Assembly (NCBI GenBank): GCA_942159475.1
Contig: OW804096.1
Span: 109,652,194-109,716,193, forward strand
Source: Sthenelais limicola
Lineage: Eukaryota > Annelida > Polychaeta > Phyllodocida > Sigalionidae
Direction of reading: 5' to 3'
DNA length: 64,000 bases
Shown here one piece after another: positions 29,173 through 39,732 of the stretch (its first letter is position 1; the number at the start of each line of letters is the position of its first letter). Position numbers and translations under genes: made by a program. The notes under the pieces were generated by a model. The model was not told where the DNA came from. It saw nothing but the letters and a program-made list of their open reading frames with translations, and made no database searches.

Positions 29173-29481
29173 AGTGTCCGTGCTTTCGGAACAACCAGTC
29201 ATGGACCTTCTCGCTACCGACCAGCCCGTCATCTCTGCATTATGTGTGGGAAACTGTTCAAAAAGCCAAGTGACCTTTTGAACCACACGAGGACCCATAC
29301 TGGCGAGAGGCCATACAAGTGCAGGATTTGTGACTTTAGTGCTACCGTCAAAAGTAACGTCAGGTCGCATTTGAAAAAGAAACATGACATACATCCCGAG
29401 AATTACGATGAAAACACAGAATTCTCAGACACCCAAGTGCCAGCGCACATTTATGTGAAAACTGATCCAGATCTACTCTGA
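29173..29481 (+). CDS. E38: two-finger C2H2 terminal exon
   Basis: 102 codons after gttctgttttacag. Leader [19 protein letters not shown], finger 1 at Cys22 ([17 protein letters not shown]), linker HTGERPYK, finger 2 at Cys50 ([17 protein letters not shown]), acidic tail with NYDENTEF and [12 protein letters not shown]. Finger 2 is close to E0. Confidence 0.88.
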   Translation, partial: SVRAFGTTSHGPSRYRPARHLCIMCGKLFKKPSDLLNHTRTHTGERPYKCRICDFSATVKSNVRSHLKKKHDIHPENYDENTEFSDTQVPAHIYVKTDPDLL

Positions 29482-30309
29482 TGACGTATGTAAAGAAAGT
29501 GACTTGTCTAAGTTGTTTTTGAATCACTTCTGCGCCCTTTGAGGTACCGCAACTGGAAATCCTCCCTCAGTGAAGAGAATCTTGAGGCCACCTGAACGGT
29601 TTTAGGCACCATGACAACAGCTAATGAATGTGCCTTTTGCTCTTATCTCTTATCAAGCCAGCGTTGCAGCTATCTCACAAAGGCCTTTAAATCACAATCT
29701 ATCATTTAATCACTCTTTGCGCTGGATTTAAATCGCCGCCCAGATTACGTTTATCATAATTTATCTTCGGTCAAACGTTGAAAATATGGCTGTCCAGTGA
29801 ACTATTTATTTTCAAAAAGTTGTATTGCTGCATGTATTAATCTAAATACTTGGAACGCAAATTAAGAGAACTTCAGAAACCATTGGTTAACCAGGAAACC
29901 TCCATATCCCACAAACACGAACCAATCAATAACATATTGAATAATTAAGTCTTTCTTCGAATAATTCTTTTTGATATTAGGGCATGGGATGGGAAACCTT
30001 GTATTTGATTTAGTTATTGAGTTATTATTAATCGACCTACATTTATTTTTATTTTTATTTTTTCTCCCCGATTTTTTCCTCCATCTCCAAATGCAAGACT
30101 TATGTTAGACTAGCCCAGCTTCATTTCCATGAGCTTTTAGTTTCATGTATTGATAAATAAATAATTTTCGTGAAAACCCCTCATTCATTTGGTTGGAAAG
30201 AGTTTGTAAAACTTATAAGCTGTAAATATAAAACTTATAAGCTGTAAATATAACTATTTCAACTAGAAATGAAGCGGATTCTAGAAAATCGTAATTTTAT
30301 GCTTTACAG
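29482..30309. other. Spacer E38-E39
   Basis: Second copy of the dispersed repeat (about 29585-29640), AATAAA at 30156-30161, and a direct repeat of taaaacttataagctgtaaat (30207-30250) just before the E39 acceptor. Confidence 0.55.
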
Positions 30310-30555
30310 GTGCGAGCGTTAGAAACCTGGGGCCAATCTTACCACCAATCGTCGCTATTCCCTCCGGAAATAACACACTACAGACATATCTGCAAGACTT
30401 GCTCTAAAAGCTTCAAGTCTCCGGCCTTACTTGTCATACACGAGAGATCGCATAGTGGAGAGCGGCCTTATCTGTGCTCTCACTGCAATGCCAGGTTCAC
30501 CGTTAAATGCAACCTGCAAAGGCATCTTCGTGCGAGGCATCAAATCATAACGTAG
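30310..30555 (+). CDS. E39: two-finger C2H2 terminal exon
   Basis: 81 codons after ttatgctttacag. Leader VRALETWGQSYHQSSLFPPE, finger 1 at Cys28 (CKTCSKSFKSPALLVIH), linker HSGERPYL, finger 2 at Cys56 (CSHCNARFTVKCNLQRH), four-residue tail (QIIT). Confidence 0.88.
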   Translation: MRALETWGQSYHQSSLFPPEITHYRHICKTCSKSFKSPALLVIHERSHSGERPYLCSHCNARFTVKCNLQRHLRARHQIIT

Positions 30556-30791
30556 CCCTAGTTATAATTGAGGGAGTAGAAAAGGATTGATGTGCTTTTT
30601 CAGCATTTTTTTTAACTGAGGGACTTGTCTCAGATTGTCCACGAATCAGGTCTTGAATGTTAAACGATAAATTGCCACGAGTGGAAAGTTAGATAATTCA
30701 ATTTAGGTCTCTTATGATAGAACTAGATATAGTTGTCCTGAATGGAAAGTTAGGCACTAATCCAATTTAGGTCTCGAATTTTGTTTTACAG

Positions 30792-31085
30792 GTCGTGCCT
30801 CCGTCTATCGCCTACAGAGGTACGAGAAGGCCTGATAGCCGTAGATATCGGTGTTTAGTCTGCCAAAAGTGGTTTGACCGTCCGTCTTCCCTCAGTAGGC
30901 ACAGTCTCACCCATACAGGTGAAAGGCCATATGTCTGTACCCATTGTGGGAACGCCTTCACCCAAAGTAGTACCCTAAAGAGGCATACCAAGAGACACCA
31001 CTCTGATATCGTTGGTGCTGATATCTCAGCTCAACCTAGGCCCAATCCGAATCAACCTGAGGCCTCTGATAGTGTTGGATGCTGA
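30792..31085 (+). CDS. E40: two-finger C2H2 terminal exon
   Basis: 97 codons after ttttgttttacag. Basic leader [18 protein letters not shown], finger 1 at Cys21 ([17 protein letters not shown]), linker HTGERPYV, finger 2 at Cys49 ([17 protein letters not shown]), Pro/Asn/Gln-rich tail ending SDSVGC. Both fingers are close to classical C2H2. Confidence 0.88.
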   Translation, partial: VVPPSIAYRGTRRPDSRRYRCLVCQKWFDRPSSLSRHSLTHTGERPYVCTHCGNAFTQSSTLKRHTKRHHSDIVGADISAQPRPNPNQPEASDSVGC

Positions 31086-32816
31086 TAACTGGTAACCCCG
31101 GATCCAATCCCGATCAACGCGAGATACCTGATATCGATGAAACGCCCTAGGCCAAATTGTTCACCTAGTCAATTGCATCTATAGGTAGATTTGTGAAACT
31201 CAAGTATGAACCTATTTCAGTGATGCGGATGTGTTAATTTGGATTCACCTTATCCTTATATTTGCTACAGCTAGCTTTTCTCCCGCAGTTAGCATTCGTC
31301 AGATTAGGTTACAATATCATTGTTTACTAGTCTTATATCTCGGAAACTATTCGTCTTAAGCTCTTAACAATTGACATGAGCTTGTAAACCATTTTTGGTC
31401 TTTTGGTCATTCGGGTCATTTTTCCTACCCTAAAGTGGGTATTACAACATTATATCCGTCATGGGAAGTTCGAAATCAAAATTTCTTTTTGGTTGAAAAC
31501 ATGTCCGTCCTAAAGTTTCATTTCAAAGAAAAATATTTGTAAATGGGTCCACTGAAAGCAAAATTCTAAATATGTTATGACAAAGTTGACTAATTAATGA
31601 TATGGGCGGGCACCCATGCTTTGAATTTAATCTTTACGTTTTAAACTGTTCTGTAAACATTATGTACATGTGATGAAAGCAGCTATTTTCTATCATAAAA
31701 CTGGAAAGAGATAACAGTTCAGTTGTTACCCTCATTGCATATAGCACGTTCACAGTTACTCGACCCCACACCCGTTAAACAGTTTTCCAGTCACCTTGCA
31801 TTAATAGATGAGGATTGGCTGGCAGGCCTGTGAAACCTAGAACTGCATTTTTCACTGTACGTTAACAGTATCAATAAAGAGGCTTTAACAGACGGCAGGC
31901 TAATGGAGACGGTACCTTAGACGGTTGAGTTGGGATGTATATTTTATCAAAGAAGTCAGGTAGAAGTTGCACATAATAAAAATTGACGCTGGTTAGTTTA
32001 TAAAAATGTTAAACTTGAGAGAAGAAACTCATTGCGTTTTGTTTGATTTGTTATGACTTATTCCTAGTATTTATTATGATGAAATAAGGTAAATATATTC
32101 CAGTTGGCGCATGCTCAATGCGTCTGCAGGGATCCACTCCCCATGCCGACCTTATATTAGTGCAAACAGAAGCTAGTACATGTAGTCCTTGTCCTTGATA
32201 GTAGTATAAGAAAGTGACATAAGTTTTCTCATCTATAAATCTTCATGGCTTATATCCGTTCGTGGACAGCGATAGTCTACAGTTTAGACTGATCAGAAAC
32301 GGATGTGGGCACGCGTGTTTAGCAAGCTTATCTCTTACACATGGCAAGACATACTTGAAGTAAAGTTATATATAAAAACTCTTTGTTTTTAAATTTCTTT
32401 TTATAGCTATTCATTCACACATGTCAAGTACGCTATTGTCGAATGTTCATCGTCGACTGCTCTGAGGGTCCTGAGGGTCTGAGGGTGCGTTTTCATGGAA
32501 ATAAATAGTGTATGGGATGCTTAGCGACTGTTTAACTTGTTAGTTCCTACAATTATCTCTTACAGAACTTATTTTTAAATAAGTTTTTTTTTAACTCAGG
32601 CCAAGACAGCAAATAATGTGTTGTGGACACTCTAGTTCTCGCATTTACTCTTGGTTGAGGGGTGTAACTAATTTTCCACTCCATATACAACGACGCCAAT
32701 GGGACATCTACGGCACATACTGAATTTAGACAAGATTGCAGGGTCATTTCCATTTTTACCTGAAGTAAGGTCATAGAAACGGTAAAATTTATAGCTCCAA
32801 ACATTCTCTCTTACAG
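31086..32816. other. Spacer E40-E41
   Basis: 1.7 kb without recognisable fingers. AATAAA at 31873-31878. A short run of ctgaggg/ctgagggt repeats near 32460-32490. No gene seen. Confidence 0.5.
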
Positions 32817-33074
32817 AGTTCATGGCCAGGAGAAATGCCTTATGAAATACAGCAGTCCAGTGGGAGTCATACCTGTGGCATCTGTGGGAAACGTTTTGCA
32901 GCTCGCTCCTGGCTCGAAAGGCATACTATAATTCACACTGGAGAAAGACCTTTTAAGTGTTCCAGGTGTCCTAGTGCATTCAATAGGAAAGCCACTCTGA
33001 CTACTCATATGGTCAAAGTACATAAGATACCCCAAACCGATCTTGTCCGAAAATACTCTTGGATGTCATCTTAA
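32817..33074 (+). CDS. E41: two-finger C2H2 terminal exon (SWLERH subfamily)
   Basis: 85 codons after acattctctcttacag. Leader SSWPGEMPYEIQQSSGS, finger 1 at Cys20 ([17 protein letters not shown]), linker HTGERPFK, finger 2 at Cys48 ([17 protein letters not shown]), tail DLVRKYSWMSS. Tandem duplicate of E42 with matching intron end. Confidence 0.9.
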   Translation, partial: SSWPGEMPYEIQQSSGSHTCGICGKRFAARSWLERHTIIHTGERPFKCSRCPSAFNRKATLTTHMVKVHKIPQTDLVRKYSWMSS

Positions 33075-33326
33075 GTTGAATAGGTACATTCTGAGACTTT
33101 CACCTATGAATGTGTTACTAACAACTTGTCTACTTCAGAAGAAATATCATAGTATACCATTGCAGATTCAAAGATCTTCTATTCTACTAGAAAAGGGATA
33201 TTTAAATCTCAAAGTTAGAGCCAGGTGGACTGAGTCGTTTGCTTGTGTACATGTTTAAATTCAAAATTAGGCTACAGGAAACATAGACACAATCTAACTA
33301 CTAGCTCCAATCATTCTCTCTTACAG

Positions 33327-33572
33327 ATCTCATGGTCAGGAGAAAGGTCTCAAGAAATACACCAGTCTAGTGAGAGCCATACCTGTAACATCTGTGGGAA
33401 AAGTTTTGCAGCTCGCTCCTGGCTCGAACGACATACTATGATACACACTGGGGAAAGACCCTTTAAGTGTACATTATGTCCCAGTGCATTCAATAGGAAA
33501 AGCCACCTCACTACCCATTTGGCCCGAGTACATAAGATGCCTGTGACTGGTCAAACCCCGAAATACGCATAA
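33327..33572 (+). CDS. E42: two-finger C2H2 terminal exon, duplicate of E41
   Basis: 81 codons after tcattctctcttacag. Leader [17 protein letters not shown], finger 1 at Cys20 ([17 protein letters not shown], same helix as E41), linker HTGERPFK, finger 2 at Cys48 ([17 protein letters not shown]), tail [15 protein letters not shown] at 33960-33965. Confidence 0.9.
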   Translation: MSWSGERSQEIHQSSESHTCNICGKSFAARSWLERHTMIHTGERPFKCTLCPSAFNRKSHLTTHLARVHKMPVTGQTPKYA

Positions 33573-33704
33573 TATAACAATTAAAACTCTTTCAAATCTG
33601 CTGAGAAAGGGGTGCATTACAATACATGTACATTCAGAGCCAGAATGACTTAGCTCTAGGTTGTTTGGTATATATTTGAATTACAAAAGGCCTGTTCCCC
33701 TGGA

Positions 33705-33870
33705 AGATATGCCTGTTACGTCTGTAGGAAAACCTTTGGAACTCGCTAGAGAGGCATACTATAATTCACACTGAGAAAAGGGAAATGTTGCCTTTGCATT
33801 TAAAAGGGAAGATGCTCTCACTGCTCCTTTGGCCGGCTTACACTCAATGCTTCAAACTTGTCAAGCCACA
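33705..33870 (+). pseudogene. Decayed copy of the E41/E42 exon
   Basis: Pieces of the leader, finger 1 (cctgttacgtctgtaggaaaac), His pair (agaggcatactataattcac), and finger 2 (gcatttaaaagggaagatgc) are in order, but Cys codons are lost and stops interrupt every frame. Confidence 0.75.
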
Positions 33871-34240
33871 AAACATTGACGGAAGCCAAGTTAGAGTACT
33901 ATTAAAATCCATACTATTGTTACTATTTTCCAGAATAATTGTATACATACAAAAATGAAAATAAAACTATTACATACACTTGCGGCATGGTCATATTACA
34001 TACACGAGAGGCATGGTCTTATAGCATCTATAGACTCCCCTATATTGCAGTGTACCTTCCACTCACCAGTTTTAGCGATGTATACAATATCAGCAGTTGA
34101 ATTGTGTTTTTGTTAGTAAGTAAGAATTGATCATTTAATAGTATTTCTTACATGTATGTATATGTTTGGATGGAAAGATGCGGCTCAGTCCTTGAAGTTA
34201 TGCTGCGTTTTCATATTACTAAATTTGCATCACCAGACTT

Positions 34241-34400
34241 TATGGAGAGGAGAGAGTGCCTTGTGAAGTGCAAGTGTCCGCTGGAGATCACGCCTTCCAA
34301 ATTTGTGGGGAAACAACCTTCAGATGCGGTCCCCGACTGGCGGCACAGGCGAAAGACCTTTCCAATGATTTAAGATGTCCATTGCATTCATTAGGAAATA
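34241..34400 (+). pseudogene. Second decayed copy of the E41/E42 exon
   Basis: ggagagagtgccttgtgaag parallels the E41 leader (ggagaaatgccttatgaaat); later pieces match finger 1 (atttgtggggaaac) and finger 2 (attgcattcattaggaaa). Frameshifted and without an intact finger. Confidence 0.65.
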
Positions 34401-35136
34401 TACCCTCTTTACATATGACGAAGAAACAAATATATGGACCTGGCTATGCTAAATCATAAAACCTTGTCGGTGGATCGATTGCTGATACAAACAGTGTGTT
34501 GTGGACCCTAAGCAGTATCTGCAGTATTTACTATAAGAAGTTGGAAAATATACTTTCCCTTGCTGCGTTTCGCTAAGAACCTAAGTGCCTCTAGGTCTAT
34601 TTCTAGCCGTAGGAAAAGTACATCAGTAAGTTTAGTACGCGAAGGTTTCGTTCATCGATATTTTTCAAAAACTGATTTTTCACCTGAGGCTATCGAGGAA
34701 CATGGAATTGTTTATAACATATATAAATTATATGACTGACGTCATTAGTTGTTCAACAGGTTTTCTTTTGGGTTTGAGTAACGACAAGATTTTTTCTTTA
34801 TATTGACTTTCTATAAGCATATCGAATTCAGAATAAAGGTTATTTTAATTAGTATAACGTGTCCATCTCAGTCTTTGTATTATGTTATTGAGTCGGAGAC
34901 TCTTACAATCACTCCGAGAGAATGGATAAACATGATTTATACCGTGGCACGTCATCATCAGCATGTAGATCTCCGCTGTAAGAGCTGCCAATATTACTGC
35001 GTTGATTGTAGCAAATAACTCCTGGAATCGGCCTATAGCCTAAGGTTTAAGATATTTTTGTTTAATGCTTTTTTAACAGGAACCTAGGGTGTTCATAGGA
35101 TTCATATAAACAAATGTGTTGAGTATCCTCCGCGCG

Positions 35137-35162
35137 CCCCCCCCCCCCCCCCCCCCCCCCCC
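35137..35162 (+). repeat. Poly-C tract, 26 bases
   Basis: Longest of seven C-tracts of 12 or more bases in the window, all on the transcribed-sense strand. The exact length may be affected by sequencing. Confidence 0.85.
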
Positions 35163-36038
35163 GTTCTAAATAAGAATGACTCATTCTCGACCACTATCCC
35201 TCTCTCCTCTCCCGTCACTCATTTGCCTTTCCTGTGACCTGGAAGTGCCCTAAACAGTTGATATGCAAATAAATGCGCGATCATCTGAAGTTGATAGTGT
35301 TTGCCCCCTTCTCCCCTACTATATAATCGATTTCTTGTTAACTTCAAGCTCCCCCTCGATCTACTGCCTCATCCCTTCTCGTCAGTACAGTACAGTCATT
35401 ACAGTAATAATACTGATATTTTTTATCATGGCGAACTTCACAGCTTCCTCTCACATTTGCTCGCTGCATAAACAAGCTTTTACGTTGAAGTTCAAATCAA
35501 TGCCTCATAAGATCTTAACGAGAGCTATCGCCATCTTCTGGTCGGCGCCCGGATTTAGCTTCTCCGGATATTCAACTATGACAACAGGCTTCGCCTCTTG
35601 AAAGCGGGAAACAAAGTCACTCAAATTCCACGTAGAAAGAAAAGGGATAGAGGGAAAAAGCATATCCGCATAGCATGCACACTTTCAATGGGAGAGCTGC
35701 TCCATAGCTAGGCGTGACATGACGTCATAGATCATTGAAGGGTTTCCCCAGTGCATACATTGCGCAACGAAGGTAAAATCTCGCGCTATCTCGCCCCTCT
35801 TGACCCTCCAGTCTGCTGTCCGAGATTTCCTCACGGAGCTTCGTATAGCCAGCTTATAAGTGGGTACAAATCCTGTTTTCTACCCGATGCATTTCATAAG
35901 AAACAGTACAGGCCTATGGTCGTCCTAGCAAAGATGATAAAAGGAAAGAAATATTATTGTTTCTCCCATTCCTACCACGAAAATCCTATGGCATAGAACT
36001 GAGTGATCACGGTTCCTTATTTTCTTTGTTTTTTGCAG

Positions 36039-36269
36039 GTAACGGAATTCAAAGAATGGGTCTGCTCCCTCACTGATGCAGGAAAAGTATTCATTTGCAA
36101 CTTCTGTTGCAAGAAGTTCTCAACCATTTCTCGCATCCAGCGACATGTTCGCAGCCACACGGGAGAGCGACCTTATAAATGCCCTTATTGCGATGTGGCT
36201 TGTGCTGAAAAATCTAACCTTGACAAACATGTGCTGAGAATACACAACATCTCTTACACGGGGATATAA
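36039..36269 (+). CDS. E43: two-finger C2H2 terminal exon (AEKSNLDKH subfamily)
   Basis: 76 codons after ttgttttttgcag. Leader VTEFKEWVCSLTDAGKV, finger 1 at Cys20 (CNFCCKKFSTISRIQRH), linker HTGERPYK, finger 2 at Cys48 (CPYCDVACAEKSNLDKH; Cys where the core Phe normally is), short tail NISYTGI. AATAAA at 36346-36351, only 53 bp before E44. Confidence 0.9.
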   Translation, partial: VTEFKEWVCSLTDAGKVFICNFCCKKFSTISRIQRHVRSHTGERPYKCPYCDVACAEKSNLDKHVLRIHNISYTGI

Positions 36270-36404
36270 GACTGAAAAAAAGATCTCGCGATATCTTGTC
36301 CGAATTACTGTCATGCGAAAAAATTGACCATTCTTGACCTGAGGTAATAAATTCACTGCAATTTACTGGTCCCTCGCTCCAGACTCTCCTTTCTATTTTT
36401 GCAG

Positions 36405-36692
36405 GTAACTGATGTTGCAGATGGGGACTTCTTTGTAACTGAGAATGGAAAAGAATTCATTTGTCACTTCTGCACCAAGAGATTCCCAAACATATCGCGC
36501 CTCAAGCGACATATTCGTGGTCACACGGGAGAACGCCCCTATAAATGTCACCTGTGCGACGCGGCCTGTGCGGAGAAATCTAACCTTGACAAACATATGA
36601 TCAGAATTCACTATAATTCAGGAAAGAAGAGAAAGGCCTATCGCAAGCACCAACATAAAAACGAGGAATCTCAGTTCCATTTTCTCGAATGA
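36405..36692 (+). CDS. E44: two-finger C2H2 terminal exon, duplicate of E43
   Basis: 95 codons after ctatttttgcag, 135 bp from E43. Leader VTDVADGDFFVTENGKE, finger 1 at Cys20 (CHFCTKRFPNISRLKRH), linker HTGERPYK, finger 2 at Cys48 (CHLCDAACAEKSNLDKH), basic His/Lys-rich tail (GKKRKAYRKHQHKNEE). Finger 2 is conserved with E43 while leader and tail diverged. AATAAA at 36777-36782. Confidence 0.9.
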   Translation, partial: VTDVADGDFFVTENGKEFICHFCTKRFPNISRLKRHIRGHTGERPYKCHLCDAACAEKSNLDKHMIRIHYNSGKKRKAYRKHQHKNEESQFHFLE

Positions 36693-37661
36693 GAACCTTG
36701 GAGACGATCTGTGTACTAGGTCTGATAGTCAAAGATAATTCCCCATTCGTGGTGAATCCTACCTTATGTTTGCGTTAATAAAGCGAAGCCAAATTATTGA
36801 CATTAGGATTCGGTGCACAGCATTCACGGAAAACAATGTCTACGAAAGAAAATCGATCACATATTTATTCGATTCCGCAGCTAGTACCTTGTGATTCTTG
36901 TAAACACTTATTATTTGTTTTAAATATTTAAACTAGCTATGTGTCTCTCTCTGTTCCCTCTCCAAATGACAGCGCCCATCTATGTTATCGTTTCAAATGA
37001 AGGGCATAATATGCATTCCTGTCCCCTATATATTTGTGTGCGTACATGCCTAAACTGGGTTATCGCAGTGATCAATACTTGAGCCATTCCACTATATCTC
37101 TTCCATAACTCGACAGTGTTGTTCTTTATTGCAACGACTCCCCCCCCCCCCCCCCCCCTGTGTTACTGAAAATATTATCTTTGACTGGTTCTTATTAAGG
37201 ACTTCGTATGTGCTTGTTGGCGATTGGGCTTCTAGATCTATAATAGGTGCATGCGGTATTTCCGTCTAGAGGTGTTTTAGATTATTGAAGCAGGCAAACT
37301 TTCAAATTTTGATAATGTTGAATGGTACAAAAATTAATCATGTAAACTTCCCCATTGTTTTCCATTTTTGCCCCTTTTTTTTTAGAATCTTGAGCATTGC
37401 ATGCTATTTACATTTGATGAAAGAGACCGCGGCCAAGGAGTATTGTCGCAAGTAGTATATAAAAAGTGAATACAAGGACGTTCAGTCATATAGGCAGGAC
37501 TCAGTTATGATTTATATGATGGTTACGGAACTACTTTTTTCCCAGTATTTTATGTTCGATAAATATAAGTGGTTGAAGCGCGTTGCCACATTATTCAATC
37601 TTTGGAGAGTAGTAGACAGAATCTTGACCATTGACGCACGTTGGTGTTGCTATTCTTGCAG
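36693..37661. other. Spacer E44-E45
   Basis: UTR, a 19-base poly-C tract (37140-37158) and intron. No gene. Confidence 0.55.
36777..36782 (+). terminator. Polyadenylation signal for E44
   Basis: AATAAA 84 bp past the stop. Confidence 0.6.
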
Positions 37662-38039
37662 ACCGCCTCTTCCAGCAAGCTGAACACCTGGGAGACCAGC
37701 CCTCGGCGTTGGTCCTTCATGCCTCTCAAGTCTGGTGCACCTCCGACACTACTTCTACAGCCTTCTTCCACAGACCCAATCACAGACAGCAGCACTACCG
37801 CCACGACCACCATGCAAGCCAAGATGGCCGCCAATCAATGCTCTGTGTGCGGTAAAGGTTTCGCCCGACCCTCACACCTTGAGATCCACCAACGTGTACA
37901 CACTGGCGAGCGGCCATTCTCCTGCCTCAAATGTGATGCCAAATTTAAAGAAAGGTCTAAACTATATAAGCATGGCCGTCAGAAACACGGGGTGGAGTTC
38001 ATGGGCGCTTCCTCTGGGCTGGATAATTCGTTTCAATAA
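37662..38039 (+). CDS. E45: two-finger C2H2 terminal exon with long Ser/Thr/Pro leader
   Basis: 125 codons after gctattcttgcag. The leader is 59 residues, rich in Ser, Thr and Pro with a run of Thr/Ala ([11 protein letters not shown]). Finger 1 at Cys60 ([17 protein letters not shown]), linker HTGERPFS, finger 2 at Cys88 ([17 protein letters not shown]), tail [20 protein letters not shown] at 38723-38728, about 680 bp on. Confidence 0.88.
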   Translation, partial: TASSSKLNTWETSPRRWSFMPLKSGAPPTLLLQPSSTDPITDSSTTATTTMQAKMAANQCSVCGKGFARPSHLEIHQRVHTGERPFSCLKCDAKFKERSKLYKHGRQKHGVEFMGASSGLDNSFQ

Positions 38040-39318
38040 GGATTATCATTATTGTTAGCGCTCCGCACTGATGGTTGGGTCACTGTGATGAAGCTGGATA
38101 GGCTGGATAGACTGACGTATAATATTAACTCATTTCTCCCTGGTTCTGTCGTGGTTAATTAGCTCATTTGAATGAATATGAATATGAAATGAAGAACATG
38201 ATATACACGATGAGTCAACTGAAAATACTTAGATCTGTTTCTGCCCGTTATTTTCTGTAATAGTCATTGAGGTTAGCCATTATATTATTGTAGTGTTCAC
38301 ATGTTGTAGCTCTCTCATGCTAGCAGCTACTAAGACAAGAACTAATTGCAACACGTTTTAAGTACAATACGGTACTTCCTAATTTCGTACGATAATACAT
38401 GCCATTTTCGAAGCCTTCTCGAAACATTTTTACTGAGGCCTCATACAAATAATTATGCATGCGTGGAATATTCTGAAATTACCCATTCCATTTGCCAACA
38501 GGTAAATTATTCGTGTTTTTTTGTATTAAAATGTCTTAGAATTAAACCCTTTCCGTGTTGGAGTTATGGGAATGCATGTAAGCAAACTCCTATTCGTGAA
38601 GAACGAAGGGGCCTACTTCTTAATCTACAATTCGCTATTCCTACACTTATTTGGTATTCACCCTTCTTTAAACTCCCACCCGTTTCCTAGCCTTGTATTG
38701 GTGGGATGGGATGGCAGTCTGGAATAAAGATATACCAACCTTCCCGCCGGTTTTTCTTTACTGAATCTCAATACATGTGCAATAGCGTCCCTCTCGTCTT
38801 AAAAGCTTTTATGATTTGGATTTCAAATAGATTAATAGTTTTTTAACACCCTCAACTACAAACAACAAACCACAATCAGCTCTGTTTAGTGCTTCTTTTG
38901 TCAAATTACCATACATGCATGTGGTTTTAAATGGTCATGATTCTACGACCATTCAGTTATGTCCGAACTGAAATTTTTTACTCTTGAGAACTCTTTTAAA
39001 GTACATTTATTTTAATTTTTTTACCCAAAATATTTTTCATTTATTGTCACCCGCGACGTCGCCTTAATTCAGATAGAAGGCTAGCCGAGAGAAAACATGT
39101 AGGTTTGCCATTGGTTCCCCATATAGGCCTACGATGCTTACTCCGCTGGCATTGGAAGATTATTAAACGCCACATCCGAAAGCCACATATATCGCCGTAG
39201 CTGTAGTTAAATATCACTCAGTCGAATGACATAATTCTATGTGCATAGAGCGAAAAGACAAGTTCCAAAATTATAATTTATTAAGGTATTAAAAATACTC
39301 AAATGGTGCTTATTTCAG
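38040..39318. other. Spacer E45-E46
   Basis: UTR/intron with AATAAA at 38723-38728; a short duplicated ggctggata near 38094. Nothing else recognised. Confidence 0.5.
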
Positions 39319-39732
39319 GCCCTGTTCAACAAGAAAGGATCCCTGCAGCGAGCTATCCCGTCTCAGCCTCCTCCTCCGCCGCCACCATCCTCTGGCCAGG
39401 ATGTAGTAGTACAGCGTGCCCCTTACCCTAACATTTTGGGCAAAGACTTCAATGACTGCCCTCGCAGCGGCTCCTCCTACACGTGCATGACCTGTGGTCG
39501 CAGCTTCCTTAACTCTTGGAAACTCCAGCGACACGAAGCCATTCACACAGGCGTGCGATTTGCCTGCGACCTCTGCGGGGGTACGTACTCCCGGTCGGAC
39601 GCTCTCGTACGGCACAAACGCCAGGCACATCCAGACTCGCATCTGGCTTCCGATGCGGGCGTCTTACAAACTGATAGCGACAAGACACAATCTGGTAAAG
39701 CCAAGTCAGATAACGACAAAGGGCGGAAATAG
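39319..39732 (+). CDS. E46: two-finger C2H2 terminal exon with poly-proline leader
   Basis: 137 codons after gcttatttcag. Leader ALFNKKGSLQRAIPSQ followed by seven prolines, then a region to residue 55. Finger 1 at Cys56 (CMTCGRSFLNSWKLQRH). The linker is one residue short (HTGVRFAC), which would alter finger spacing on DNA. Finger 2 at Cys83 (CDLCGGTYSRSDALVRH), hydrophilic Ser/Asp/Lys tail ending DKGRK. Confidence 0.87.
   Translation, partial: ALFNKKGSLQRAIPSQPPPPPPPSSGQDVVVQRAPYPNILGKDFNDCPRSGSSYTCMTCGRSFLNSWKLQRHEAIHTGVRFACDLCGGTYSRSDALVRHKRQAHPDSHLASDAGVLQTDSDKTQSGKAKSDNDKGRK

Larger units (their letters stand above)
33573..36038. other. Spacer E42-E43
   Basis: Two decayed exons (33705-33870, 34241-34400), a 26-base poly-C tract (35137-35162), otherwise unannotatable. 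Small open frames at 34803-35018, 35263-35601 and 35751-35996 show no family features. Confidence 0.55.

Noticed and set aside
34803..35018. Open frame ending in a CKSCQYYCVDCSK-like cluster
   Set aside because: The cysteines suggest a zinc ribbon, but the rest matches nothing and no transposase is nearby.
35263..35996. Two open frames of 112 and 81 codons in the E42-E43 gap
   Set aside because: Low-complexity hydrophobic and mixed sequence without motifs or acceptors in phase.
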